From positions 1 to 64,000 of the forward strand of contig JAEEZS010000063.1 in NCBI GenBank assembly GCA_016291905.1: 64,000 nt of DNA, read 5' to 3'. Positions 1 to 7,730 of this stretch are shown here, piece by piece (position 1 is the stretch's first letter; every line of letters begins with the position of its first letter). The notes under the pieces are model-generated. The model searched no databases and was not told the DNA's origin. It saw only the letters and a program-made list of their open reading frames with translations. Source of the stretch: Bacteroidaceae bacterium. Its GTDB lineage: Bacteria > Bacteroidota > Bacteroidia > Bacteroidales > Bacteroidaceae. Made by a program: the position numbers and the translations under genes.

Positions 1-211
1 CCAACTCCCCGTCGCCGAACATATATTGTTCCGTCATTACACGAGCGGTAGCAGATCCGTCATAACTCACTACATATCCCTGGATGTTCCAGGTGGAGAA
101 ATAGTCGGGGACAGCAGAGGGTTTGCTGGGCACCAGCGATTTGTGTGTCTGCGTCATGACACAGCCATTTAATGCAAGTGTTACGATGAACAGATATATT
201 GTTTTTCTCAT
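1..211 (-). CDS. Lipoprotein, 5' part only (runs off the window)
   Basis: The first 70 codons of a minus-strand gene whose remainder lies outside the window. The product begins MRKTIYLFIVTLALNGC, a hydrophobic signal peptide ending in a lipobox-like LNGC, so Cys17 is the likely lipidated residue and the protein is probably anchored in the outer membrane or facing the periplasm. The next segment (PDYFSTWNIQGYVVSYDG) is not one I can assign to a family. The ATG is the only start that keeps the signal peptide, and a good promoter lies about 100 bp upstream. The transposon remnant at 366-672 inserted just upstream of that promoter. Confidence 0.75.
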   Translation of the reverse strand, partial: MRKTIYLFIVTLALNGCVMTQTHKSLVPSKPSAVPDYFSTWNIQGYVVSYDGSATARVMTEQYMFGDGEL

Positions 212-313
212 TTTAATAGACCTGATATTCATCTTTTCTATTGTTGTTTCACTTCTAACCATAACGTATATTGCGTATATCAGGGATATGGAGTCAAGGA
301 GTTTTTCCGTCTG

Positions 314-344
314 CAAAGATAATGGAGATAAATGGCATTTCCAA
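314..344 (-). promoter_or_regulatory. Bacteroidota-type promoter for the lipoprotein gene
   Basis: On the minus strand a -7 element TATCTTTG (314-321) follows a TTGG -33-like element (341-344) by about 20 nt. Transcription would start near 307, giving a 5' leader of roughly 95 nt. Confidence 0.6.
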
Positions 345-365
345 CACAAAAATAATAAAACGTCT

Positions 366-672
366 CACTGCTGTCCGGAGAAAAACTCCGTTTGATTGGT
401 TAAGGGAGGCTTCACGTGAAGTCTTTCTATGGGACGACACAGAACGCCGTGTACACGCAAATATGGATTGCTGTATGTACGTACTTGCTTCTGGTTATTG
501 CCAAGAAAGAATTCCATATTGATTGTGAACTTTACATTTTGGCTCAATCAATAGGACTTGTCCTGTTTGAAAGAGAGCCTATCCAAGAGATTTTCAAACG
601 TAATTCTAACTTAAATAGAGTCCAAGATTTGGGTCAACTTTGCCTATGGCCAAATTTCTCCGGACAGTAGTG
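366..672 (+). mobile_element. 307-bp internally deleted IS4-type element with 9-bp target duplication
   Basis: The ends are inverted copies: CACTGCTGTCCGGAGAAA (366-383) and TTTCTCCGGACAGTAGTG (655-672), 17 of 18 positions matching. Both sides carry the direct repeat AAAACGTCT (357-365 and 673-681), a typical target-site duplication. The inside holds only the 3' part of a transposase gene, so the element cannot move by itself but might be mobilised by a related full-length copy. It is a MITE-like deletion derivative. Confidence 0.85.
416..670 (+). pseudogene. C-terminal remnant of an IS4-family transposase
   Basis: An 84-codon open stretch whose product contains VKSFYGTTQNAVYTQIWIAV. In full-length IS4-type transposases of Bacteroidales this region follows the last catalytic acidic residue and precedes the C-terminus. 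A stop codon (401-403) lies just upstream in frame and the left inverted repeat is only about 20 bp beyond it, so the catalytic core has been removed by an internal deletion. The frame ends inside the right inverted repeat. It is not expected to be functional. Confidence 0.8.
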
Positions 673-789
673 AAAACGTCTATTTTCTAAAATAAATCGC
701 GCAGGAGTGCTCCTCCTGCCCAGCGGAATAAATCTGTAGCGTAACGCAAAATCCACTACTTTAGATATGTGAGCTCGATATAATATGTA

Positions 790-953
790 GTTTTTTCCAA
801 GGGGTATCGGGGGTGTCGGTGGGAAGGGAGAAGCCGTTGGCTTCCAGCCAATAATCCACCGATACCCCCTCTCTGAGGTGTCGGTGGCTTTTCGTTTGAA
901 AATCACATCTGTACGCGTACCCACCGACACCCCCGATACCTGTTGGAAAAAAC
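790..953. repeat. Long inverted repeat with nested copies (REP-like)
   Basis: Two 34-bp arms (790-823 and 920-953) are inverted copies with 32 of 34 matches, including a perfect 21-bp core (803-823 against 920-940). Between them lies a second pair of shorter inverted copies of the same motif, CCACCGATACC (856-866) and GGTGTCGGTGG (877-887). Four copies of one motif in alternating orientation resemble a compound REP/BIME-type element. No convincing gene overlaps it. Confidence 0.75.
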
Positions 954-966
954 TCTTTTTTTCTAG

Positions 967-1050
967 CCAATTAGAAAGGCCTTTCGCCAAATCAGAAGGC
1001 CCTTCTGCCAGAACAGAAGGGCCTTCTGCGAGATTAGCCGGCCCTTTGCA
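967..1050 (-). repeat. 21-bp-period degenerate array (AEGPS type)
   Basis: Four consecutive imperfect 21-bp units centred on the palindrome AGAAGGCCCTTCT. Read on the minus strand, each unit gives seven residues, for example AEGPSVL then AEGPSDL. Related units occur at 26588-26608 and 47140-47217. No start codon or RBS context supports translation. Confidence 0.7.
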
Positions 1051-1183
1051 CGGCTGACAACCTCTGAACCCTCCATTCCACTATAGAAATGCCCGTTCTT
1101 GCGTAGTTTGCTTTTTGGGATGTCATTCGGTCGGGAGGGTTTTTGTCAGATGCTTGGGCTGTGACGCCAGCCCCTTGGACTGA

Positions 1184-1267
1184 GCGCTTAACGCACTACG
1201 TCGCCCGCACGACGTAGTGCGTCTATGTGCGGACGTAGTGCGTTCTGACGCAGACGTAGTGCGTTTT
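1184..1267 (+). repeat. 21-bp-period degenerate array (GACGTAGTGCG type)
   Basis: GACGTAGTGCG occurs at 1211, 1232 and 1253, exactly 21 bp apart, and an inverted copy (ACGCACTACGTC) lies at 1191-1202. Read on the plus strand, the units encode seven-residue repeats such as CADVVRS and DADVVRF, ending at a stop near 1282. The rest of 682-1361 contains no gene I can support. Confidence 0.7.
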
Positions 1268-1361
1268 CGGACTAGCGAATGACAACCCAAAAAGGAAACC
1301 GCTCGGCAAACGCCACTTTTATATAGGAATGAAGGGTTTTAGACCCGTCACGCATCAATAA

Positions 1362-1901
1362 TTATACTTTGTCGAGGACATCGCGGGCGACTTGACAAAG
1401 GAGGGAGCTGTCGGAGGAGGCTGCTGCTTCAGCTTGGTCGAGGAGCTCGTCCTTGTCCTGCGAGGAGAGGGGGGCGTCCTGGCCGCGGAGCAGATGTGCC
1501 ATCAGGCGGAAACCGGCATACTGCGTCAGCACGGCCTCCGACGCCATCCACTGGAACGCCTTGTCTTTGGCGTAGGGCAGGCGACGGAAGAGGTTCATGC
1601 AGGTATAGTCGATGATTTCGGTGTCGTGCATGGCCTCAAGCCAGATGTCGGCAATCTCAGGGAGGAACGTGTCGGCAGGCTGGAGGTAGCCGGCAAGGAT
1701 GCGGCATTCGCGGATGTCCTCTTTCCAAAGGGCTTGCGCCAGGGCGTGGTCTTTCTCGTACTTCGAGGCAATCTCCTTCAGCCGAGGCAGTTCCACGCCG
1801 AAGATAAGGTGGTACTTCAGCCCCCGCTCGCGGAGGCTCTGCGCCAGCGGGCCGTTCATATAGAGCCTCAGCTCGGACTTTATCTCATTCAGGGAGGACA
1901 T
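1362..1901 (-). CDS. DNA alkylation repair enzyme-like protein (AlkD family)
   Basis: A 179-residue protein made of alpha-helical HEAT-like repeats, matching the AlkD/DNA-alkylation-repair fold. Family members bind and excise positively charged alkylated bases such as 3-methyladenine or 7-methylguanine without base flipping. Recognisable stretches include ECRILAGYL and DYTCMNLFRRLPYA, the latter in the region contributing the Trp/Asp pocket in AlkD. It is shorter than the usual 220-240 residues, so some terminal helices are missing. The gene stands alone and is flanked by short AT-rich repeats (TTAAGAGTTAAGAA type). Glycosylase activity is inferred from family only. Confidence 0.8.
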   Translation of the reverse strand: MSSLNEIKSELRLYMNGPLAQSLRERGLKYHLIFGVELPRLKEIASKYEKDHALAQALWKEDIRECRILAGYLQPADTFLPEIADIWLEAMHDTEIIDYTCMNLFRRLPYAKDKAFQWMASEAVLTQYAGFRLMAHLLRGQDAPLSSQDKDELLDQAEAAASSDSSLLCQVARDVLDKV

Positions 1902-1905
1902 TTTT

Positions 1906-2003
1906 TGTTAAGAATTAAGAGTTAAGAAAAATAGTACCGTAAACGGGGTGAAGATGAAAGGCTGCATACAAGACATTTTTTCTTAACTCTTAATTCTTAT
2001 TAA
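1906..2003. repeat. GAATTAAGAGTTAAGA-type short repeats
   Basis: Two oppositely oriented copies of the low-complexity motif TTAAGAATTAAGAGTTAAGA (about 1908-1928 and 1981-2000) form an inverted repeat around a 50-bp spacer. The same motif recurs at 17757-17793, 43656-43714, 45534-45565 and 45607-45658, always between genes. Confidence 0.65.
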
Positions 2004-2056
2004 ACCTGAAAGAGAAAAAAAGAAAAGAAAAAATATAATCTATTACTATTTATTTA

Positions 2057-2064
2057 TAATTTTG
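2057..2064 (+). promoter_or_regulatory. Promoter -7 element for the small RNA
   Basis: TAATTTTG fits the Bacteroidota -7 consensus TAnnTTTG. Transcription would start near 2071. No clear -33 element was found. Confidence 0.5.
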
Positions 2065-2070
2065 CACCGA

Positions 2071-2210
2071 GAATAGTTTTTCTATTCTAAGTTCTTAGGG
2101 AACGTTGGGCCTTATAGGTTCAGATACCTTCGAGCGAATACCTGCTTAGCTCAGGGAAACTTAGCACCACGGTGACTGTAGTTTGATAGGGGAGTTTTCT
2201 CCCCTATATT
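2071..2210 (+). ncRNA. Structured small RNA, about 140 nt, family uncertain
   Basis: There is no protein-coding potential, but a -7 element lies just upstream and a strong intrinsic terminator closes the transcript at 2186-2207. The 5' end can form a hairpin (GAATAG-TTTTT-CTATTC), and CTAAGTT near 2087 can pair with AACTTAG near 2160, closing an internal structured region. Size and layout would suit a 6S-type RNA or one of the uncharacterised Bacteroidales RNA motifs. I cannot assign a family by eye. Confidence 0.5.
2186..2207 (+). terminator. Intrinsic terminator of the small RNA
   Basis: Perfect 9-bp stem ATAGGGGAG/CTCCCCTAT with a TTTT loop, followed by ATTTGTTT. Confidence 0.8.
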
Positions 2211-2284
2211 TGTTTACCCTTTTCCCATATTTTTCTATAATTAGTTCTCTGATTTTTTTAGTTAGTATATCTTTAGGCACTACA

Positions 2285-4324
2285 TTAATTGACGACTGGA
2301 AGTGTTGCGTAGTCGCGGCTGTAGCGGAGGTTCTGGTCGGCAAACGTCTCGGTATAATCGATGGTGACGTCGGTAATGTTGCCGTCCTTGTCCACAACGG
2401 GGGTATAGACGGGGTTGATGAAGCCCTTGTAGGGGGCGAGGTTGAGCGCCTTGTAACGAGCCAGCACCTCGGCATGGAGCGTGGGGTCAACCTTCACGGC
2501 GTAGGTCTCCACCAGGTCGCGGGCAGCCTCGAAGTCGCCCTCGCTCTTGATGCGCTGGATTTCAGCCAGCAGCTCGCCGAAGAGGTTGCGCAGCTTGCGG
2601 TAGTCGTTGATGCGGACGTAGGTCTTGCCGTCCTGCTTCACCATCTCCACCACGCGGTCTTTCTGTCCCTTCTCGAAGCACCAGTGGGCCACGAGAGAAC
2701 GGTTGCGCATATGGGCTTCCTCTATGTCGTTGCCAGGCTCGATGCGTACGAGCTGTGTCATCAGGCCGTTCATCATGTAGGTGTAGTACTGTGCCTTGAA
2801 AGCGTCCTTCGAGGGGAGCAAGCCGAGGTCGAGCAGTTTTTTGTCGCCCACGTAGTAGAGGCCGAAGAGGTCAGCGCGCGCTTCCTCAATGGTGCTGCCA
2901 TAGGCCTTGAGGGCTTCGGAGCTGGTGCCCGGCAGCAGCTTGCCCGAGCCGTGCCCCAGACATTCGTGGAGGTCGGTGTGGAGGTCGTCGGTAATGGCGT
3001 CGTACTTGTCGATGAGGGCACGTTCCTTGTCGCTATAGACGAACTCCTCGTTGAAGCCGTTGCCGTGAGCGGCCTTCGCATAGGCCTCGGTGAGGTTGCC
3101 AATGGTGACGGACTTCGAGCCGTGAGCGGCACGTACCCAATCGCTGTTGGGCAGGTTGATGCCGATGGCGGTAGAGGGATAGAGGTCGCCCGCGAGGATG
3201 GCTGCGGTAATGACCTTGGCGCTAATACCCTTGCACTCCTCTTTCTTGAAGCGGGGGTCAACGGGCGAGTGGTCCTCGAACCACTGGGCGTTGGCGCTGA
3301 TGGTCTCGGTACGGCGCGTGGCCTCGAGATCCTTGAAGTTGACGATGCTCTCCCAGCTGGCTTTCATGCCGAGCGGGTCGCCGTAGCTCTCCGTAAAACC
3401 GTTGACAAAATCGATGCGGCTGTCGAGGTCCTTGACCCAGGCGATGCAGTAGTCGTCGAAGGTCTTGAGGTCGCCGTCGGTATAGAATTGGATGAGTTTG
3501 TTGATGACTGCGCGCTGGGTGTCATTCTCAGCCATTTCGGCTGCCTTGCGAAGCCAGAAAACGATGCGCTCGATAGCCTGTCCGTAGAGGCCGTCCACCT
3601 TCCACACCTTCTCCACGAGCTTGCCGTCTTCTTTGACGAGGCGGCTGTTCATACCGTACATCACGGGCTCGGGGTTGAGTGTGTCCTTCTGCGCCTCGTA
3701 GAAGGCCTCGGCCTCGGCCTGCGTCACACCATCGCCGTAATAGTTGCCTGCGGAGGTAAGGATAAGGTCCTCGCCGTCAGCCTGATTGACTTTCTTGGGC
3801 AGCACGTTCGGGTCGAATATGACGGGGCAGATTTCATCGAGGAACTGCTCAACCGTCTGTCCCTCGTAGGAGGCGGGGAAATGGTTGGGGTTGGCCATTA
3901 CCGTCTGGCGGAACCATTGCTCCGAGAAGTCGGGCAGGAACTTCAGTTCGCCGTAGTGGTGGTGAATGCCGTTGGAGAACCACACGCGCTTCAGATAGAC
4001 CTCAAGGGCACGCATCTCGTCGGTGTTGTGGTCAAGAGCTTTATTGGTGTAGATGGTTTCTAAGATATTGCGGATGCGAAGGTTGTACTTGCCGTTCTGG
4101 TCGAAGAGGATGTCGCGCCCGCTCAACGCCGCTTCCGTGAGGTAATAGACCAGCTTCTTCTGATTGAGCGAGAGTCCGTCCCAGCCCTTCACCTCGTAGC
4201 GTAGCATCTGCAGGTCGGCAAACTTCTCATTGGCATACTCAAACTCCGTAGCGGGCTTCTCGCCGCCGCCACACGATGCAAGCATCATCATTGTCATAGC
4301 GATAATTCCAAAAGACTTTTTCAT
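2285..4324 (-). CDS. Dipeptidyl peptidase III (peptidase family M49), lipoprotein
   Basis: A 679-residue zinc exopeptidase that releases dipeptides from peptide N-termini. The M49 signature HECLGH is at residues 453-458 and the second motif EEARAD, supplying the third zinc ligand, follows about 30 residues later. The start is placed at the ATG giving MKKSFGIIAMTMMMLASCGGG, a lipoprotein signal with Cys19 lipidated; an upstream in-frame extension lacks any such signal and would overlap the preceding gene. Gut Bacteroides have close homologues. Only 4 bp separate it from the upstream TPR gene, so the two are probably co-translated. It likely digests peptides in the periplasm. Confidence 0.92.
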   Translation of the reverse strand: MKKSFGIIAMTMMMLASCGGGEKPATEFEYANEKFADLQMLRYEVKGWDGLSLNQKKLVYYLTEAALSGRDILFDQNGKYNLRIRNILETIYTNKALDHNTDEMRALEVYLKRVWFSNGIHHHYGELKFLPDFSEQWFRQTVMANPNHFPASYEGQTVEQFLDEICPVIFDPNVLPKKVNQADGEDLILTSAGNYYGDGVTQAEAEAFYEAQKDTLNPEPVMYGMNSRLVKEDGKLVEKVWKVDGLYGQAIERIVFWLRKAAEMAENDTQRAVINKLIQFYTDGDLKTFDDYCIAWVKDLDSRIDFVNGFTESYGDPLGMKASWESIVNFKDLEATRRTETISANAQWFEDHSPVDPRFKKEECKGISAKVITAAILAGDLYPSTAIGINLPNSDWVRAAHGSKSVTIGNLTEAYAKAAHGNGFNEEFVYSDKERALIDKYDAITDDLHTDLHECLGHGSGKLLPGTSSEALKAYGSTIEEARADLFGLYYVGDKKLLDLGLLPSKDAFKAQYYTYMMNGLMTQLVRIEPGNDIEEAHMRNRSLVAHWCFEKGQKDRVVEMVKQDGKTYVRINDYRKLRNLFGELLAEIQRIKSEGDFEAARDLVETYAVKVDPTLHAEVLARYKALNLAPYKGFINPVYTPVVDKDGNITDVTIDYTETFADQNLRYSRDYATLPVVN

Positions 4325-4328
4325 ATAA

Positions 4329-5162
4329 TTATAATTTGTTGTATAAGTCGGCAAGGTCGGCGCGTGAGAGGCCGAGTTGCATGGCTCGGTCGAGGTCGGC
4401 ACGTGCCTGCCGTTTGTGACGCCCCATGCGGAGGTAGATGGCTGCACGGGTGACGTAGGCATAGGGGTCTTGGGGTGTGAGCTTCAGGGCCGATTCCATG
4501 TCGAGTAGCGCCAGGTCATAGAGCTCGCGGTCGGCAAGGACGTTGGCACGTGCTACGAGGTAGTCAGGCTCCTTCGGGTATTCGGCAATGAGGGCCGAGA
4601 GCTGCTCCGTGGCCTCCACCAAACGACCCTGCTTCTGGTTCAGCAACGCCAGCCCGAAGCGAGAGTTGGCATCGTTGGGGTCGAGCGTCAGCAGACGTCC
4701 GTAGTCGGCTCGCGCTACGTCGAATAAACGTTGGTGGACAGCAATATAGGCGCGGAAGGTCAGCGCCTCGCGGTTCTCGATGTCTTGGTCAAGCACGTTG
4801 CAGTAATCGACGTAGGCCTTGTCCTCGTTGCCTAACTCCATGTAGGTGGCAGCCCGCGCAAGCAGGATGGGCATAGCCGTCGGCTTGTAGTTCAGCGCCA
4901 GCGAGTAGCTCTCAGCAGCCTCCTTCAGCAGCCCCTGCCGTTTCTGTATGGAGCCAAGATTGGCAAAGAGCAGCACGTTGTGCTCGTTGGTAGGGTCGTG
5001 CTCAATAGCTTTCTTCACAAAGTCAGCCGCGCGGTCGAGGTCGTCGCGCTCCAGCGCGGCATACGCACTATCAACGTACTCGGCATACGTCTGTGCCCCT
5101 GCAGGCACACCAGCCCACAGACACAACGCTGCAATGAGCCACAAAAACAGTTTCTTTTTCAT
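4329..5162 (-). CDS. Secreted TPR-repeat protein
   Basis: 277 residues beginning with a signal peptide (MKKKLFLWLIAALCLWAGVP, cleavage likely after AGA). The mature part consists of roughly six tetratricopeptide repeats, with typical spacing of small and aromatic residues such as NLGSIQKRQGLLKEAAESYS and ALLNQKQGRLVEATEQL. TPRs mediate protein-protein contacts; no catalytic residues are visible. The start is taken at the internal ATG because the seven residues before it (MAYFCPR) would spoil the signal peptide. It is the first gene of a two-gene unit with the M49 peptidase, so it may act as a periplasmic scaffold, but that is inference. Confidence 0.8.
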   Translation of the reverse strand: MKKKLFLWLIAALCLWAGVPAGAQTYAEYVDSAYAALERDDLDRAADFVKKAIEHDPTNEHNVLLFANLGSIQKRQGLLKEAAESYSLALNYKPTAMPILLARAATYMELGNEDKAYVDYCNVLDQDIENREALTFRAYIAVHQRLFDVARADYGRLLTLDPNDANSRFGLALLNQKQGRLVEATEQLSALIAEYPKEPDYLVARANVLADRELYDLALLDMESALKLTPQDPYAYVTRAAIYLRMGRHKRQARADLDRAMQLGLSRADLADLYNKL

Positions 5163-5236
5163 GCGTGGGCAAAAGTACGCCATTTCTGCCGTATGCCCAA
5201 AAAAACCAACAACTATTTCAAAAAATCAAGGATTTT

Positions 5237-6127
5237 TTACTCAAAGTCGCAGACATATCCCTGCCGGTCCATCTCCAGCTTCATCACTTCCCAGCCATTG
5301 AGGCAGTCGTGCATCGCCTCCTTCAAGCGCACCACGCCCATAAGGTCGTCGGCACGGATGACAGCCATCAACGTCGGGCCCGCTCCGCTCAGGTAGCAGC
5401 CAAGCACCTGCTCGTCCTGCTCCAAATGGTGCATAATCTCGTCGTATCCTTTGATGAGGCTGCCGCGATAGGGCTGATGGAGATGGTCGTGGAAGCCGAT
5501 GCGCAAGCCCTCGTCGTGTCCGTTGATGAGCGAGGCTACCAGCAGGCTCAGATGCGAGATGTTTCCGATGGCATCCTTTCGCGACACCACGTCGGGCAAC
5601 ACCGAGCGCGACAACTGCGTGGAGAGCGTGAAAGGTGGAATGAAGGCCACGAACCGATAGTCGTTCTTCACGGGGATGTTGAGCGTGGTGACAGTATCGG
5701 CATTGACCGAAACGGTGAGCCCGCCGAAAATAGCTGGAGCAACATTGTCGGGGTGTCCCTCGATGCGTGTGGCCAGGTTGAGGATGTCCTGACGGTCGTT
5801 GTAACGTCCCTTGAAGGCAAAAGCTCCTACCAGTCCGGCCACGATGCAGGTAGATGACGATCCAAGGCCGCGTGTGTAGGGCACCTCGTCCTTGCACTCG
5901 ATGCGCAGGCCTGTGAACTCGAGCCCCACCTCCTTGGCTCCCTCGCAGAAGGCTTCGTAGGTCAGGTTATCTTCGCCTGCAAACTGTTCGGGACAGCCTG
6001 TAATCTCCAGCCCTTCGTCAATAAGTTCGAAGGTAAACGTGTTATATAGTGATACGGCCACGCCGGCCACATCGAAGCCCGGGCCCAGATTGGCACTCGT
6101 GGCGGGAACTCTTACTTTTACTTTCAT
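5237..6127 (-). CDS. thrB: Homoserine kinase
   Basis: 296 residues of the GHMP kinase superfamily. It phosphorylates L-homoserine with ATP in threonine biosynthesis. Motif 1 is the N-terminal VRVPATSANLGPGFD; the ATP-binding motif 2 is TRGLGSSSTCIVAGL near residue 90; the C-terminal glycine motif is YLSGAGPTLMAV. The start ATG overlaps the stop of thrC by 4 bp (ATGA), so thrC and thrB are translationally coupled and encode the last two pathway steps. No aspartokinase-homoserine dehydrogenase gene is nearby. Confidence 0.95.
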   Translation of the reverse strand: MKVKVRVPATSANLGPGFDVAGVAVSLYNTFTFELIDEGLEITGCPEQFAGEDNLTYEAFCEGAKEVGLEFTGLRIECKDEVPYTRGLGSSSTCIVAGLVGAFAFKGRYNDRQDILNLATRIEGHPDNVAPAIFGGLTVSVNADTVTTLNIPVKNDYRFVAFIPPFTLSTQLSRSVLPDVVSRKDAIGNISHLSLLVASLINGHDEGLRIGFHDHLHQPYRGSLIKGYDEIMHHLEQDEQVLGCYLSGAGPTLMAVIRADDLMGVVRLKEAMHDCLNGWEVMKLEMDRQGYVCDFE

Positions 6128-7599
6128 CCTATGCTTTCGGCTATGTGTGAAACAATCTGGTTTCGGTCAATGACCTTGTTGTGCAGTACGGGGCGGTCCA
6201 TGATGTCCTGAAGTGCCTCGGGGACGGGTTGCCCAGTAGTACGCCATAGTACCTCTGTGGCCAGTTCCTCGGGGACTTCCCTGCCCGTGACAGCTTTGCA
6301 TACGCTGGCAGGAAACTTATAGGGCGAGGCTGTGGCCATTACCACCGTAGGTGTGTTGTCGGCTGTTTGCTGACGGTAGCGGTCGTAAACCCCCAATGCC
6401 ACAGCGGTATGGGTGTCGGCCAGATAGCCCGTCGTGTGATAGTAGGTGTGGATAGTGTTAATAATCTCCTCGTCCGTCAGCCAGCCCGTTGCAAACGACT
6501 CGTGCAGACGCTCCAGCATTTCTCCATCAACCCAATAGCGTCCTGTGTCGCGCAGATTGTTCATGCAATTTGCCACCTTTGAGGAATCGCAATAGAGTAG
6601 GCTGAGCAGCCGTTCCAGATTGCTGCTGACAAGGATGTCCATAGCAGGGGCGATGGTTTTATAGAAGGGGCGCCGGACATCATAGCATCCGGTAGAGAAG
6701 AAGCCCGTCAGCACGTTGTTGCGGTTCGATGCCACGATGAAACGACGGATGGGTACTCCCATTCGCTGCGCCATCACGCCAGCCAGACAATTGCCGAAGT
6801 TGCCCGATGGAACGGCCACGTTGATGCCTTGGCCCAAGGCGATGACTCCCTTTGCCACTAACTGCAGATAGGCATGGAAGTAATAGACTATCTGAGGCAC
6901 CAGTCGCCCCACGTTGATGGAGTTGGCCGAGGTGAGGAAGATTTTTTTTTCTTCACAATCCCGCTGTAGGCTGGGCGAAGCGAACGCCTCCTTGACGGCA
7001 CGCTGGGCATCGTCGAAGTTGCCCCGAATGGCAACGACCTCGACATTCTTCCCGTGCTGGGTGACCATCTGCTGACGCTGCACGGGCGCGACGCCCTCAT
7101 CGGGGTAGAACACCTTGATCATTGTGCCCTCCACATCGGCAAAACCTTCGAGGGCAGCCTTCCCCGTATCACCGGATGTGGCAGCCAGTATCAGCGCCTG
7201 ACGATTTTCGCCCCTCTGCTTGAGCGAAAGAGTCAGCAGATGTGGCAACAGCTGAAGGGCCATATCCTTGAACGCTGCTGTAGGCCCATGGAACAGCTCG
7301 GCAATGTGGACATCACCCGCTTGGACGACGGAAACCACCTCCTTGGGAAACGACTTGCGAGCGTAAGCCTTGGCGCAGGCTGCCGCAATCAGCGGTTCCG
7401 TCCCTTCGGGTGCAAACGTTGCGATAATACGTGTGGCAAGGGCTTCATACGAGAGTCCTTGTAGCGAAGTCAAATCAAGCTGAGGCAGGTCGAACGCAGG
7501 CATCAACAGTCCTCCGTCGTCTCCGATGCCCTGTAGCACCGACTGAAAAAAATCCATTCGTGTGGCACTTCCTCTAGTGCTCACAAAACCGTTATCCAT
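6124..7599 (-). CDS. thrC: Threonine synthase
   Basis: 491 residues. A PLP-dependent lyase converting O-phosphohomoserine to L-threonine and phosphate. The PLP-binding lysine lies in HGPTAAFKDMALQ (Lys111), and the phosphate-binding glycine stretch and the ATSGDTGKAALEGF motif follow. The N-terminus matches family members from MDNGFVSTRG, so this ATG is preferred over one nine codons upstream. A TAATTTTG promoter element lies about 25 bp before the start. It is the first gene of the thrC-thrB pair. Confidence 0.95.
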   Translation of the reverse strand: MDNGFVSTRGSATRMDFFQSVLQGIGDDGGLLMPAFDLPQLDLTSLQGLSYEALATRIIATFAPEGTEPLIAAACAKAYARKSFPKEVVSVVQAGDVHIAELFHGPTAAFKDMALQLLPHLLTLSLKQRGENRQALILAATSGDTGKAALEGFADVEGTMIKVFYPDEGVAPVQRQQMVTQHGKNVEVVAIRGNFDDAQRAVKEAFASPSLQRDCEEKKIFLTSANSINVGRLVPQIVYYFHAYLQLVAKGVIALGQGINVAVPSGNFGNCLAGVMAQRMGVPIRRFIVASNRNNVLTGFFSTGCYDVRRPFYKTIAPAMDILVSSNLERLLSLLYCDSSKVANCMNNLRDTGRYWVDGEMLERLHESFATGWLTDEEIINTIHTYYHTTGYLADTHTAVALGVYDRYRQQTADNTPTVVMATASPYKFPASVCKAVTGREVPEELATEVLWRTTGQPVPEALQDIMDRPVLHNKVIDRNQIVSHIAESIG

Positions 7600-7623
7600 A
7601 ACAAAACAATACTTTTCGGGCGG

Positions 7624-7631
7624 CAAAATTA
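7624..7631 (-). promoter_or_regulatory. Promoter -7 element for thrC-thrB
   Basis: Minus-strand TAATTTTG, matching TAnnTTTG, 25 bp upstream of the thrC ATG. Confidence 0.5.
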
Positions 7632-7643
7632 CAAAAAATAAAG

Positions 7644-7680
7644 AAAACGGGAAATAATTTGACGAATTATTTACCGTTTT
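7644..7680 (-). terminator. Terminator after the GH20 gene
   Basis: Minus-strand stem AAAACGG-TAAATAATT / AATTATTT-CCCGTTTT with one mismatch, followed by TTTTCTTTATTTTTTG. It lies 50 bp past the GH20 stop codon. Confidence 0.7.
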
Positions 7681-7730
7681 CCTAAGGATATCCGTCCGAA
7701 CACCCTTGACGTAGCCAATAGTTTTATGTT

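Noticed and set aside
790-953. Terminator hairpin for a flanking gene
   Set aside because: No gene ends nearby on either strand and the loop is far too long.
2183-4063. Long open frame (626 codons) antisense to dipeptidyl peptidase III
   Set aside because: Shadow of a real gene in GC-rich DNA; the minus-strand protein has a clear family and catalytic motif.
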